64,000 nucleotides of DNA from Helopsaltes ochotensis (GCA_013400155.1 VXBM01000094.1:951163-1015162), one strand, 5' to 3'; shown: positions 14,515-28,771, counted from the first letter of the stretch. The notes: generated by a model from the letters alone, not told the origin. Made by a program: numbers and translations.

Positions 14515-17500
14515 GTTTTTTTATTTCATGAGTCATAGTTGTGGTTTTAAAGATAGAGTATCTGAAGACATGCTGCTCCTAATTTTTATTAAGTGCAATA
14601 TGTGCATCCTTTCTTTCTCATATGTACTATAATAAATAATTAGTATCTACTTATTATAAATCAATCATTGCCTAATTACATGTTTCAAAATGCAGCACTT
14701 TAACAATGAATGTTTTTGAAAATTTGTAGGACTGTTGAACGCCAAACTGTGTCTGGTGGGGTCCCTGTATCAGTTTACTCAAGAATCTTTTACCAGCATT
14801 TTCTGCCTCATTGATGCAGGCCACCATAGGAAATGTGTGTTTGGAGTTAATTTGTTAATAACAACCTTTTGATTGCTGTAAATGTATTTCTTACTGTGAG
14901 AGATGTCCATTTAGTAACTATACCAGTGCCGAGTATGTTTATAAGGCTGTGGAACAACACTCACAAAAATCTTTCTTTCTAAGTGGATTGTGAACCCAGT
15001 CTGCTATTTCCCACTAGGGACTTGTTTCCAAACACGAGGCAATGATTAGGAATAGACATTGAAGAGAAACTTGGAACATAACACCTTCTTTCAAATTTAG
15101 AGACTTCTTTTTAAAGAAATGACCTAAGGACTTGTTTGCAGTGTGTGGAAGGGGCAACCTTACCCTACCTAGCAACTTATAAACAGTGCTACTTATTGTT
15201 ATTGCCGGTAGGTGGCATTCTTTATATTAACTAAATAACTAACAGTTTGGAAGTTTTTTTGTCAGGTTTTTTGGGGTTTTTTGGTGGATTTTTTTGTTTG
15301 TTTGTTTTTTTGTTTGCAGGGAGGGAGGGTGGATGATAGACATTTGCTTTTCAGAGTATTCATGAAAATCATACATGCCTGCTATTTTGAAATGGCTGTC
15401 AGAATTCCTTACCTTAATTCAGCAAAGTAGTCTTACTGTGTTTTTTTATTCCTTCCAAAATGAAAGTAATTATGGAATGATGTGATGATGCAATTCAATT
15501 GAGTAATTTTTACTTTTATTTTGGGTAAGAAAGAGGAAAGGGTTTTTCTTGTCCTCTTTTGTAAGCTAGAATATTTATTTGAGAGTTTAAAGTTAAATAT
15601 TACTGCTGCTTTAATCCTAGAATATTTCTTTAAAGAATTTTTTTCTCCCATATTGTTTACTGTCTGCAAAACCTACAGACTATAGACACAACCATTTCTT
15701 CTGTAGTAGATCTGTGGCAGAATTGAGGGAATAACTCAGTGACCCAAGAACAGGTGTAGTGTATAGCTCTTCAAATGTTTGCTGGGGTTTTTTTTCTCTA
15801 TTTGAATGCTTAACTCAAAGCCCAGTAAAGTTAACAAGGAGGTGTATATTGGCATCAGAAACTTTGTGACCTGTTTCAATGCATACTGAAATGAGGGCTG
15901 CTCTCAAAGAAAGGTATGTTGATGGAATCTAACCAGAAGATTTTTCATGCATTAATCATATTGGAATCCATGACTTTTGCAATGAAAAATGAACAACTGA
16001 AGTGTAGAAAATATTTCAAGATCCATTAAAATTCAAAATGTATTGCTTATTCCAGTGCATAATCCAGATATTGAACATCGTGATTTTTGCCTGTGCTGAA
16101 TGTTTATTTCACAGGCACCAATGAGTAAAGAGGAGCCATACACCCCTGAAGGTGTGTGGACTAAAACTGTCATTTTCCCAGCTGGGATTCTGGAATAGAG
16201 TACACTTGGTTCAGTTTGCTGTCACGTGTCACATATTCCCTCACATTGTGCCTGTAAAAGTGATCTGGACCCAGATGTGAGCTCGAGGTGAGTGTGAGCA
16301 GCAGCCTCTCAGTTCTGGGCAAATGAGCCTTCTCTGGCTGGAGGAGGTACTGCCAAATGCAGAACACTTTCCACCTACCGACTGTTAGTTACAACTAATG
16401 TGAATCTGTGAAATAATGAATTAATACCAGCGATGGCTCCGTTTCTAAACCTAGCCTTTGAATTGCAGTGACTTTCAGCCCTTAATGATGCCCAGCTGCG
16501 TCAAACCAAAGAACTAAGTTGGAAGACCCTCTGTGTCACCAGGTCAATTGACCCGGACAGGCTCACACCCTCTAACTCTGAAGAAAAAAAATTAGATTTT
16601 TACCCAACTGCACATTTGTGCTTACGGGAAGAAAAATCTATTATTCCCAGGACTATCAGAAGTCCTGTGGGTTGTGACCTGGTTGCAATGGTGATTCTTG
16701 TCACGACTCTGTAGTTAGAGTATCAAGCTGAGAGCCAGGGAAGAAGAAAGATATTTTAACCATGTTTATGATTATGAACAAAATGCCCATGGAAAGAATA
16801 CTCAGGTCATCAGTAATGCTCTACCACCAAGAGGTTATTCCATTTAGTCAGTCTTCATTAGAAATGACCTTCAGAAAATGTGCTTTCTTAGAGAAAATCC
16901 TACCTCAACACATAAGGAATCGCATTAATTTTATGTAAAGTATTTATCCCCCACTGCACAAAGGTTCAGATTTTTATACAGAACATGCACTGGAGCGTAA
17001 CTGAAGAGTAGCTCAAAGTGTCTCCCACCCTTTAAAATTTCATATAAGCTTTGAATGAACTCTGAAGATAAAGGGATTTAATAAAAACCAGAAATAAATG
17101 CAGACATTTCTATGTATGTAATGACATACTGGAATTGTTTTCTGCTTATCTGTTGAATTAGAGGCGCAATTCATTATTTGTCAACTAAATTTGATTTAAT
17201 ATCCTAATCTGTGTCTTTGCCAAAAAGCGCAGACTACTAATCTGCTTTAGCATTATTGGATTGATATCTAACTTGAGTTGGCATGCAAATGTTATGAATT
17301 CTGGATCTTTTCATTCGAGTTTTTACCTCTAGTAACACTTTTTGAGATAGTGCCCAGATGAGTAATAGTTTTGTTTTATTAGTTTCAGTATGTTTTAATA
17401 CTTAAAAGCTGTTACCATAAGCAAGAAATATGCTGATCTTTCTCCTTCCTCTTCTGGATATGTAAAGAACGGGATATCTAATCTAAACAGCCTGAACTTA

Positions 17501-19939
17501 ATTTTGTCTTAGCTATCTTTTTGTTTCACATCACAGATTCCAAGATATCTTTTGATACCTCTGTGTGACCTTAACTGATCCCTTAGCAAGTGGAATGTGA
17601 TACATCATTGATTATCAAATAATACAATATTTGCAAGAAGTAATCAACTTAGAGGCCTCTTGCTCTTTCATATATGAAGCAGTCAATTTGTTTATTGGCT
17701 TCCAACACTGACTTAGTTGCAAGTGACTGATTTTTGACTGGAGGTACGATCATGATCTTATGGTCAAGAAAGTATTTGTCCAGATTCTGTGAGGATACAG
17801 AGGAATAATAATTGAATAATAAACATACAATCATAACTTTATAAGAATTTTCAGTAATTAACACAGAAAAAAAGATAATGGTGAATAGAGGTAAATTGTA
17901 AGAAGTGTAAATATGGCTCTATCATTTCCTAAGCCTTAAGAGTTCACTGGTGGTAATGTCAACCAACTAAGATGCAGGGAAAAAAGCTCCAAAAAAGACA
18001 GAAGGAAGGACATTACAAATATAAATACAAATGTATTTAATAATAACAGACATTTTCCAGGGGTCCGAAATTAACTGCATTATGATGAACAGTTGCACCT
18101 AAATCAAAGTAAAAATCTGTCACCTGTAGAATTATCTCACATGCCGGACTTCAGACATTATATCAGTTCCACTCTTGGGTCATCTCGGTGAATATATTTA
18201 CAGTAGATGACAGGAATTCCAGAGAAAACCTCTCATTCCATTCATGATGTTGGGAACTGTCAAGCTTATGAGCGTCTCGAAGAGACCATCAGTCTTCTGG
18301 GCAGGAAGCTTGAACATCTGTAAACTTGCAACTCGTATCAATTTCTATTGAGATCAGATAGATCATTTATCAGATGACAAACTTTCAAGGATCACCCAAA
18401 TCCTTGAAAGCAGCTATTCTGTAGACAGAAAAGTGATCTACAAGGATTCATTCTGTTCAGCAGTTTTTCTTGCTTCTGTGCTTAAATTGCAAATGCTTAA
18501 GGCTATTTTCATTACAGCAAACAGTTGTGAAACTTGACATAATGTGTTTGGGTTAGCTAGATCTAGCTGCAATGCAAACAAGACATGCAAATATAGCCAG
18601 TGGTAAGTAATATCTTAAATAAGATCTGAGGCTCCTTTAGGTGTGAACGATAACTCACACTAAATAAATGACCTTATAAATAGTGCTCACTGATGTGGAA
18701 TTGCATATGGATTGTCATTTTTGTCATATAATATGTATCTGTATTTCTGAAGAGCTTTTTCTGGGGTTCTAAATGCGGTTCTTTCTCAATGGGAATGATT
18801 CATATCATCACAAATTTGATATTGTGACATTTTTGGGTATTATTCCATCTTGTCCATCTAGCTTGATGTTATAGGCTTCAAAGTGTTACCATTGAACTGA
18901 ATCAGCAAGGTGACATAATCTCTTCTAGATTAATTTAAAAGGATTGTGGAGCAATAGATCATTTAGATAATGGAGTGCTGTAATGATTTATACTACTTAA
19001 AATCCTGTAAATTAAAAATTTCTTTTCTCAGAGAGGGGTGACTTCTTGACAGCTAGCTTTTATGAGCTAGAAAAAGGCTCTATCACCTCCCATACAGTAG
19101 ATTTTCTTTGAGCATTTACATACCTAGATTTCCAATACTGGAACATTTTGTCATAGTTAGGGTGGATGACTGTAGGCATCATATTTTCAAATGTAAATCT
19201 TAATTTTCATTTATCTTGCATGTGCCTCTATAAGAATTCATTTCTGTGAACAGATGAGTGGAATTTACTTACATAGACATTTACAGAATCTCAATATTGC
19301 TGCACTTTTATTATTTTAAATTTAGGGCAAAGCTTGGCTCAGAAAACTAACAATTTTTCTCTCTTCTTCCAGAGGCAAGTAAATAAGTCAGTCAGGGACC
19401 TGATTACAATCTTAACATGGAATTACTTTATGTCAGTAAGGATTGTGTGGTGCTAAAGGCAATGCACTCTGCATTCTATTACTGAGAACATTACAGTTTC
19501 TAAACTCTTTTGTCAGAATCCTAAATGCATTGTGCTCTATATTTTTTGAGTAGTTTTTCCTGAATTTTTATATTAAAGATGTATTTCTAGAATGTGCTTT
19601 GCTTAATAATCATATCACTATATGGCTGAAATGTTTCAGTGTAAGGCACTATGATCAATAAAAAAACGTCGTGTAATCAATGTATGATGTAAATTTTCAG
19701 TCAGCTTTTTAAAACTCCTTTGGAGACAGTAGGGGCTGAATGTAGAAACATTTATGACAGGGTGAAGTGTTCCTGCTCTATCTGAATATCTACATACAGC
19801 TCAGTAGTAAAGCAGTGTATATATATACATATATAAATAGGATAAACTCCGAATAATGTAAAATAGACTTTGAAATTGAAGAAGAAATTGAAATGCAAAA
19901 ATACTGGGAAAATATCCTTCTCTTTTTCTACTGTCATGG

Positions 19940-20400
19940 TGCAGGTGTCAAAAGTTGTGGTGGGGGTTTCAGGTACAGCCTCTGTGAGGTGGAGGTCAGT
20001 TCCAGGCAACTCCAGCCAACCCACCACGGGGCACGGCTCAGGCCCTCAGACACAGGGAGTGGTGCCATGGGAAAATGTATTTCAGAAAGGTCAGAAAAAG
20101 ATGGGCAGGGAGGAGGGAAACAATGAGTGAGGAACAGCAGTGTGAACACTGTGGTTAGAGAAGGAGAAGGAGAAGGAGAAGGAGAAGAAGGAGATGCTCC
20201 ATGGAAGAGCACACATCCTCTGAATCCCGTGGAGGAGCTGCACTGGAGCAGGAGAGAAATGTGAGGAGGAAGGAGGCTTGACCAGAACTTGCATTGCCCT
20301 TTCCCCCTGTACCTCCTCTGGTAGGGAAGGAGAGAAGTCTCTTGAGTGCAGTAGGGAAGCTGAACGTGAGAAAGGGATATGTTTAGTTTTAATGTTTGTC
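19940..20400. repeat. GC-richer, purine-rich block, probably a decayed avian repeat
   Basis: The block stands out from the AT-rich intron by its G-rich and purine-rich composition. It contains a GAGAAG-type hexamer array, then gatgctccatggaagagc, cccgtggaggagctgcactg, gagcaggagagaaatgtgag, gaggaaggagg, and a pyrimidine-rich ccctttccccctgtacctcc. This order of blocks resembles an interspersed element seen many times in bird genomes, but I cannot name the family with certainty. A 159-codon minus-strand frame across it is rich in Ser-Pro because of the hexamer array and is not credible as a gene. Confidence 0.45.
20157..20194. repeat. (GAGAAG)n hexamer microsatellite
   Basis: About six units of agaagg/gagaag occur in tandem, ending in aagaaggagatg. 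They lie inside the purine-rich block and cause the apparent Ser-Phe or Ser-Pro repeats in minus-strand frames. Confidence 0.9.
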
Positions 20401-20413
20401 TTTTTGTTTCCAA

Positions 20414-23400
20414 GTACCCAAATTAGTAATTAAATATCTATTTATTATTACCAGATATTAAATATTCATTACTAGTAGTTAAATATTTATATTATTTTTA
20501 TAATTAAAATTAATTTTCTCCAATTTGGGTCTGCTTTGCCGGCTGAATTTAACTTTGAAAAAACAATTCACAATTCAGATGTTTGGATTCCATACAGACA
20601 CATACTGAGGTCATTAGTTTCTGTTTTATTTATTAATCAAGCTGTATCTTCAAGAAAAGTCTATGACTCTCATTTGGAAGGTGAAACCAGCACTTTCTCT
20701 GACAGCATTTTGATTTTAAAAGACTTTTCTTACTATAACCATTTGCAATCCAATTACCTGAGAAGTCATTGATACTATCTCCTTTACTCCATACAAGAAT
20801 TAAAAAATAAATTATCATTAATTCTGAGGCTGGCCCACAAGGAAAGAGAAAAACAATTTCCTTGTTCCCATAAAATCAGTGCTGTTTTAATTCATTCATT
20901 TGTCAAATGGTAGTTATCCTTAATCAAGATGAAATCAAGACTAAAAATCATTGCATGAAATTTTGTGTAAAGGTGGTGATTACTGCTGTGGACTAAGACT
21001 GAATAATGACTACTAATACCTGGTACAGGTAGGTAGAAGCACAAAATGTCAATACTTTCATGAAATATCGTTGCAACTATGTTCTGCGTGGTCTAGATGT
21101 CACATTAAAAGAAATATCTGAGTATTCCAAATAATCAATCCAAAAATCATCATTTAGGAGGTGTACTTTCATTGCTCTGTATATTCATTGCACTGTGCTT
21201 GTTTTTGAGTACTAGTATGTTTGAAATAAGGTCAAGTAGTGCCAAAGTCAGAATTTGTTTACAATGAGTATGAAGTAGCTAACAGAATAGGAAAGAATGG
21301 TAGATGAAAAAATAAGGCAAACATTTCTAATAATAGTAAAAGATGATGCTATACTAAGCACCATTAATTGATGTGATTAGTGGAACCTGTTCTTCATTCC
21401 AAAAGGTCCCAAATAATAGCAATTCTATCTGGGCCTGTAGCAAAGTTTGCTGTGCAAATTTTACACTTACAGTGTATGCAATGTTGTGAATTTCACAAAG
21501 AAATATACCACAGGATAGTTTTGTGGTTTTCAGGTAGCTTCAAGGTAACTTCTTGCTTCAGACTGAGGTAGCTCAGATCCCTTTTAGTATTTCCTTCCAC
21601 AGACACCACATTAGTGTTAAGGAAGGATAAAATACAGCACAGTGAGTCTTTTAAATGGCACTATTTGTGTCCAAGTAGATGCATAATGGCAGGATAATGA
21701 TTCTACTCTGTCTATATGTTCAATAAACCAAACTGAGGTTTATATTTAGGCTCTGCATTTAGTCACCAACTCCATTTCAATTACCTAATCATCATTTGTA
21801 TTCTCTTAATGCTTCTGCCATCCATGGGGGAGTTACAGCAATATTTCTTTAAGCACTGTAAGCCAGTGTGGCAACAAGTGATGACTTCTGTCTGAAGAGG
21901 TTTCCTGTTTAAGGAGGGACTGTTCTGTTCCACTGTCAATAATTAAGGGCACATGGGAACAAAAGGGAACATTCCCTTCAAGGATTAGTGTACCTGAGAT
22001 TTTAACTATTCTCTTGTCTTTTGTGTTATATCATGTCATTTTCTCTGCTCTGAGTTTTATTCTGAGGCCTGATATTCCCCTGTAAGAAATACATTATCAG
22101 ATATTAAAAACAGCATGATGGAATATTTTGAACTTTTAATCTGAAATACTGAATAACGTCTGCTTTCACTGCCCATAATGGGGTTCAAGAACTTTCATAA
22201 TTGCCTACCATCTTAATGGATCCATGAGGAGTGATTATGGTAATTAATATTTCAAAACAACACAGATTAATTAGATTGCACCATAAATCTATTGCTAGCT
22301 TCATATTTACTCTGTTAGGGATTTCTTTCGCTGCTTTTTATTTAGTGTGATTTGGGTTTGTATTTGGTGTCATGAACACTTTTGTCAAAGAAATATTGGG
22401 CAGTTCTAGTGATGAAGACAGATCTGGTACCTGGATGAGAAATTTCAACATGATTATCTATTTGATTTTTTTAGTTCATGCTTTATAGCTTCTGTCAGTT
22501 TATTCAAAGAGGGCTTTGGAGTACCGTAAGGAATAGCAAAAATTTCAAACAAAATGAAACCTCTTGCCAGAATTATTTTTAAGTGCTATTTGACAGCAAC
22601 TGAAAAGAATTATGAGTGCAAAGCACAAATGGCAAATGGCAATGTTTTCAATTTAACCTACAACATCAGTGTATGCAAAATCATGTAAGATTACATATTC
22701 ATAGCTGCATTCAAAACACTGCCCATAATGATGATTGTGTTTCCATTCTTAGGAGTCAATGAAAAGTGTCTACACCTCTTTCAGAGTTTTGACCTTTGAA
22801 GGTATTGAAATGATCTTTCTGATGGTTGCTTGAATTCCTTGGGGAGAGATGGAGAAAATGTTGAGGATGGAACAAGGCAAGGAGTGATTACTCCCTCCCC
22901 CTGCTTTTTTCTCCCCTTTTGTTTTGCCTTCCTGGAAGCTTACTGCTTTGACACCTGGAAAGAAATGGGCTTCTCTGTACATTCAACCAATCAAGAATGG
23001 TAATAATTCATAAATTATATATGCCCTTTTCTCATCTGATTTTTTATAATTATTATGCCTGCTTCTGGATCTATCAGCGATCTTGAAGGGGTCCTGCTCT
23101 TCTGTGAGGGATGCATGGCAGGGAGCTGAGTTTTGTAACACAGAGTTTGTCATAAAAACTGAATTATTATGAATCTTCTAAAGCTTTTCATAGTTAGTGA
23201 AGGGATACAGAATCAGATATACTATGTTTATGCTAAATCAGGATTTTTCTGTGTTTTGGTAGATTTATTCAAACAACCAACTTTACAGATACTCCATGAC
23301 AGGTGGTACCTAAGCTTGCAATTTATAAACAGAGTAACACAAAAATCTTTCAGTGCCTTCTGTAAATATAAATAGCTAATGCCTTTCATCAATATATTCT

Positions 23401-25400
23401 GAGGTTACAGCCAAACTGCTTTGTGTTAACATGACATCCAAATTCCTTCTATGGATAGGGGAAAGAAAGAAAAAGAGTGCAAAGCATATTCCTTAGTCAA
23501 GTTGTTGGGTGCAGAAATATCTGAGCTTATTTACTTAGACTTTTTGTTCCTATTGAAACTATCTTTTTTTTTTCTTTCTGAATCACTGTGAAATCTACAT
23601 TTGTCTTTTCAACTATTTCAGACACATCCTGTGGATACGGCTAATTAAGAGCCAACCACTAGTTGGAGTTTCCCTCAGTGCTTTCCACTGATTTGTTTTT
23701 GTTTATGATGTGCTTTGTTTGCTTTGTTTCAGCGATACATTTGTGCAGTCTTATTTAGCCTTTAGAGCATCAAGTTACTGGAGCATCAGTGCACACAGCA
23801 TGAAAAGAAATGAGTCATTCACCCATTCCCAATCTTTTGTTTCCTCAGCTGATTGAAGGGTTCAATAAATTACTGTGGTTCATAATGACTACAAAAGTTA
23901 AACACTATTTTTATCTATTCAGCTGTGTTTTAAATACAGCATTGGGATCTATCATTCTGTCATGGAGAGAGGTTCTGGAAGCATTTGACAACTTATAATC
24001 TTTCCTCCTTCACATATTCATGAGACAGAAAGATTATGCATGCAAGCAATAACTTTACACATTAATTATTGAATCACATATCAGGAAGACCATAACTTCA
24101 TGAAAGACAATGCACAGAAATATTTCGATTTGAAGAAAAGATGAAGCTCAAGGGCAAAGATCCCAAGGTTTAAATAACAACAGATAATTTCCTGTCCTTC
24201 CTCCTCTATGCTTTAATCTAAGTCTTGGGTCACAATACACTCTGAAAAGTCCCTAAGGAAAAGCAGAAGTAGCAGCAGGAGATACAGCTGTTCACTGGCT
24301 CCTTAATGGGCTTGGGCAATGCCTGACTGGTGCTGATTACAGATGGTGTAATGAGATCCTTCTCTCATGGAATCAGTTGTGTTTCTTAGCATGCCGCAAA
24401 GAGTCATCAAGGCCATGACACTATCACTTTCTATCACTTTCTATATTCCTTTCTTCCTGGAAAGAAGATGAAGCCAGACAACTGCCTTGCCCAGACCATG
24501 CAGCAAGAGTAGTGGGCTTCTACTACATCCTTCTGCCTTCTGTATTTCCTTATTATTTGGCTTAATGAATCAATGCACCTGTCTTGGTACATCGAACAGT
24601 GAAAAGGTAGCTTCCTAATTTGTTCATGACTGTTGGTGACTCATACTACTAATTTCAAGTAATTCAGCTGGCTGTATTGTGGAAGCCCCTGCACTCATTC
24701 TTATACTATTACTGTATTTTTTGATGCTAGCATTTATAATTCATCCTGGTATTATACAGGAATAATTCAATGAAATAATTTGTTCAAAAGAGAGAGAAAA
24801 GAACACTTCTATTGCCATTTCATCTACACACTGCAACACGGAAACAACGCTTGGTAGGAGTTAACCCATGCTCCGGAATAATCTTCCGCAGATTAAAAAA
24901 TGGAGGTATACTGAGCAATTCTTTTCATTCAAGTGACATTTGAATATTACACTTCCCACAGCCCTTTTTATTCCAATAACATGGGCAGGATATGAAATAA
25001 ATTTAGTGCAGAATGAAAAATGGCTAATGTCTTTAACCTGCAGAGTCTCATGATAAACTCTACAGATTAGAGCCTTTTGCTTTAAAATAATAAATACTCT
25101 GTTTCTAGGGATTTTAGGTTTTTCTATAGATTGCTTATGTGGATAACAAAACAGTTACAGTTATCTTTGTACTTGTATGTGAGTGAACAAACACAGTAGC
25201 AATGACACTTTGGCACAATTTGTGTATGTTCAGTTATATATCCTGCTATACAAAACTCAGATAAGATCTGAATTGTGTTATTTGGAATTGCTAAGCTTTT
25301 GTATTTCAGAGGCTTTATTCTACTGTCATGCTTCTCTTGCCAGAATTTTTACTTGTGTCTCCTAGAATACACTTTTTTTATTATTATTATTTTTTTAATG
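20414..25400 (+). other. ITGBL1: Long ITGBL1 intron, second part, no gene seen
   Basis: This is AT-rich unique intronic sequence without a recognised repeat family. A small direct repeat (ctatcacttt twice) lies near 24421. The open frames are short and show no known domain. Confidence 0.65.
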
Positions 25401-25404
25401 TGCA

Positions 25405-26496
25405 TTGGTGTGCTTGAACTCCACAGCATTCTGCTGGAAAGGCTGGCTGTTCATGGCTTGGATGGGTACCCTCTTCACTAGGTGAAAAACTGGCTGAATA
25501 GCTGGACCCACAGTGTGTTGGTAACTGGAGTTAGATCCAGTTGGTAGCTGGTCACCAGTGTTGTTTCCCAGGGCTCAGTACTGGGACCAGTTAGTCCTGC
25601 TAAAATCTTTATCAAGGAGCTGAATGAAGGGATTGAGTGTACCCTCAATCTGTTTCCTGCTGACACTGAGTCGAGCAGGAGTGTTGATCTACTGGGGGGC
25701 TGGAAGACTGCAGAGAGATCTGGGCTGGCTGGATTGCTGTGCCAAGGCCAAAGGTATGAAGGTCAACAATGCAAAGTGATGGGTCCTGCCCTTGGGTCAG
25801 AGCAATCCCTTGCAGTGCTACAGGCTTGGGCAAGAGTGGCTTGAGAGCTGCTCGGCAGAAATGGCTGACAGCTGTCTGACCGTGAGCCATCAGTGGGCTC
25901 AGGTGGCCAAGGACATTGGTGGCATGTTGACATGTATCAGTGACAGCATGGCCAGCAGGACCAGGACAGTGATCATTCCCTTGTATTTGGCAATAGGTGA
26001 GGTCACACCACAAGTAATGTGTCCAGTTCTGGGCCTCTCACTTCAAATAGTGAGGTGCTGGAGTGTGTCCACAGAAGGGCAACAGAGCTGGGAAAGGGTC
26101 TAGAAAATATGTGCTGTGAGGAGCACCTGAGGGAAGTGATGTTATTCAGAGAAGGTAAATTTTTGGGCTCAGGGAGGACCTCATTGCTCTCTGGAACTAC
26201 CTGAAAGGAGGTTGTAGTGAGGTGGGGGTGTCAAATGGAAGGAGAAAAGGAAGTTGTCTTAAATTGTACCGGGGCAGATTAGATAATTAAAAAAAAAAAA
26301 TCACTAGGAAGTGGTTAGGTGTTGGAATAAGTTGATGATGGAGGTGGTAGAGTTACTGTCTCTGAAAGTGCTCAAGAGATATTGGAATATGGCACTTGGG
26401 AATATAGTCTAGGGGGGATTATGGTTGGGCTAAGTTGATGGTAGGACAGACGATCTTGAAGGTCTCTTCCAACCTTAATGATTTTGTGATTCTCTG
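25405..26496 (+). mobile_element. CR1 LINE, 1.1 kb copy with end of reverse transcriptase ORF
   Basis: This is the longest CR1 copy in the window. It starts in the distal reverse-transcriptase region: ctccacagcattctgctgga encodes HSILLERL, followed by HGLDG. It continues through gatccagttgg, cagggctcagtactgggacc, atctttatcaa and tccagttctgggcctctcac. Next come ggtgctggagtgtgtcc, gggcaacagagctgg, ctacctgaaaggaggttgtag and a diverged 3' UTR. It ends cttgaaggtctcttccaacc, gattttgtgattct. The reading frame is broken by stops and shifts, so the copy is dead. It lies in sense orientation in the intron. Two open frames of about 100-120 codons at 25645-26103, on opposite strands, are pieces of this element, not genes. 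Confidence 0.93.
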
Positions 26497-27419
26497 AAGT
26501 TGTCTTGAGATCCTATGGTAGATCTTGTGCTAAAGCATAGACAAATTATCAGGTATTAATTACAGTCAGTGCTACTGACTGACTCAAAATGAGAACAATG
26601 AATATCTTTTTATGCAAGCTGTTTGATTCTTTGATCAAAGAAAACTGAAAAATAAGTTGAAATATCTTTATAGAACATTTAGGAAGATTAATGCTGTCAA
26701 AGTTTCATTTGTGGCTTATTTCTGATGGGATGTCTTACAAACTTTCATCTTCCCTTGTAAGTATATTTATAATAAATGCAGAGCCCAATTTTGATAGTAT
26801 AAGAGTATTTATTTTTAGATGGGTGCCATTTCTAACTCTGAGCTTTTTTCTGAGGATCCTGCACCCAGTGAGGCAAGAAAAATAAATTACTTGAAGTGCA
26901 AGTATCACTGTTTTAAAGTTAGCTGGCAAAAGCACCACTCTGAATTAATTTCTGTGTTACTTAGAAGCAAGTAAAATATGTTGCAGTATTGATTCTGGTC
27001 TTAATTTATGTATTTGGAAAAAGCATAGCCTCTTATTAACAAAGAATATAAAGCCTTTGCAAAACAAATATATAACTTCATTTTCAAAGAATTGTAGGGC
27101 GAGTATATTGAGTTCTATAAAATATTCCATTTCCCAGATTGTTTCATATTTTTGATGAATCAGAAAGTGTTGAGTGCGAATATGTATTGTGTAGTTCTAC
27201 CACAAGTTATTGGGAAACCTATATTGGTTTTTCCCAAAACTCCTTCAATGATCACTAATTAATCAATAAACATTTTTTTCTTCAACTCCTATAGGTGAGA
27301 AATATCACAACAATTCATATTGAAATTTTGTGAATTTCTGTACAATGGAAAGCCATGAGCACCTTGGTGCCATGGTAATTCAGCAGGGGAAAAAGTTTAA
27401 AATGAAAGAAAAATGTTTT
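26497..27419 (+). other. ITGBL1: Unique intronic sequence between CR1 copies
   Basis: This is AT-rich sequence with no recognised repeat or exon. A 64-codon frame at 26691 and its antisense partner show no known domain. Confidence 0.6.
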
Positions 27420-27606
27420 AGTGTGAGGGTGACCAGACATTAGAAAAGGTTGCCTAGAGATATTATGTGATCTCCACCTTTGGAGTCATTTAAAATTAAA
27501 CTGGACACTGTCCTGGACAGCCACCTGTAGGTCACCCTGTGCTGAGGAGGGGGGTTGTACTGAATGGTCTCTAGGGGTGCCTTCCTCCCTCAACTATTTT
27601 CTGATC
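27420..27606 (+). mobile_element. CR1 3' fragment, diverged
   Basis: The order is gtgtgagggtgaccagacatt, aggttgcctagaga, gagtcatttaaaattaaactggaca, gtcctggacagcc, ggtcaccctgtgctgaggagg, gttgtactgaatggtct and ttcctccctcaacta. It matches the last 200 bases of a CR1 subfamily whose consensus has tgctctaggtgaccctgcttgagcagg before the end. It is strongly decayed and in sense orientation. Confidence 0.75.
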
Positions 27607-28770
27607 CCTGTTGATGACACCGTGACTTAGATTAGATGAAAAGACTTTCTCACAAGGACACATTAATCTGTTGAATTTTGCGGCATGGCTTCATGGTAAC
27701 AGTTTCATTTTTCCATTAATACAAACGAATTAATTTCAATTAAAGATGATGTATTGCAGTCCCATAGGAGTAGAATACTTTGTCCATCTCTTCTCTAATT
27801 TGAGATGGTGTGAATTTTAACAGGCTAACATCTGAGAGTAGTGTTGTTATGTATATCAATGCAAAGGAAAAGCTAAAACACTCTTCAGTGTGTGTATCTC
27901 TCTGGTTTACATATCTATGCATATATTACTGTAATTTATCTTTTGCTGTGTTTCCTTTTTTACTTGTGCTACAAGTACATGAAAACTGGATGGTCACTCA
28001 TCATGTAACTACTCAGGAATTTGTTCCCTTGCAGCAGGCACTCACCACAACTGCCTGGACTTAACATTTGCAACGGGGGGGAGCTGAAGTGGGGACTTAG
28101 AAATGTTCCCTCTGTTTTTCAGGTTTTGGAAGCATACATCCCCCTTGTTGGTCAGATAAGATTAACCTATGTGCTTCCCAGTGGGGCTCTACTCTTTTAA
28201 GATATTTGGAGCCACAGACATTCTTAAATTTGAGTTCATTTTCATTAAGTATCTATATGCAAAAAACAAATATATGAGCTTCCACACAGCTTTAGTTCCA
28301 GACACACCTCCCTAGTTGCCATAGACTGTATGTAATCAATGGCTTTTTTATGGTATGTACCACTGTCATGGAATTATTATGATTCTTCAGAAAAATATAT
28401 AATTTCATTAGGAACACAGACCATGAATGAGCTCAAAACTCTACAGCATTGCTAAGTGTTTGTCCATGGAGTCTTCTACAGAAAGTCCTGAGTTTGTGTT
28501 TCCTAGTGTTAGCCATGACATGCAAGATCTTGTTCCAGAGATGAAACCACATTAGCCTAGCAACATGCTTGAGTTGTTGAACTCTGCTAAGCATCTGTGT
28601 TCATGCTGATAACTTAGTTCTGGATACAGTTTTGTTTGGAAAGATTATACTGATCAATCATTAAAGCTTTTATCTACTTCCTAGCAGAAGCAGGAGGATG
28701 GGGTGTAGGCTGACATGGAATTTCTTACCCTTCAGTATCACTGCATTCAGGACTTGTTCTTTGTGAAACT
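27607..28770 (+). other. ITGBL1: Unique intronic sequence
   Basis: There is no recognised repeat or exon. An open frame at 27810-28064 is short and without a domain. Confidence 0.6.
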
Positions 28771-28771
28771 T

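Larger units (their letters stand above)
3376..19930 (+). other. ITGBL1: Long ITGBL1 intron, first part, no gene seen
   Basis: This is the left 16.5 kb of the 41 kb intron between the exons ending at 3375 and starting at 44632. The donor is gtaagc. I see only AT-rich unique sequence with short A or T runs, a TTGG tetranucleotide repeat (14471-14514) and TA-rich tracts near 10058-10092 and 19815-19838. No exon with a cysteine-rich frame and splice sites was recognised. The open frames here are short, show no domains and are consistent with chance in AT-rich DNA. Confidence 0.7.

Noticed and set aside
19934..20413. 159-codon minus-strand frame, the longest in the window
   Set aside because: Its Ser-Pro repeats come from the GAGAAG array, it matches no known domain, and it sits in a repeat-like block.
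25645..26103. Open frames of 103-122 codons on both strands
   Set aside because: They lie inside the CR1 copy at 25405-26496.
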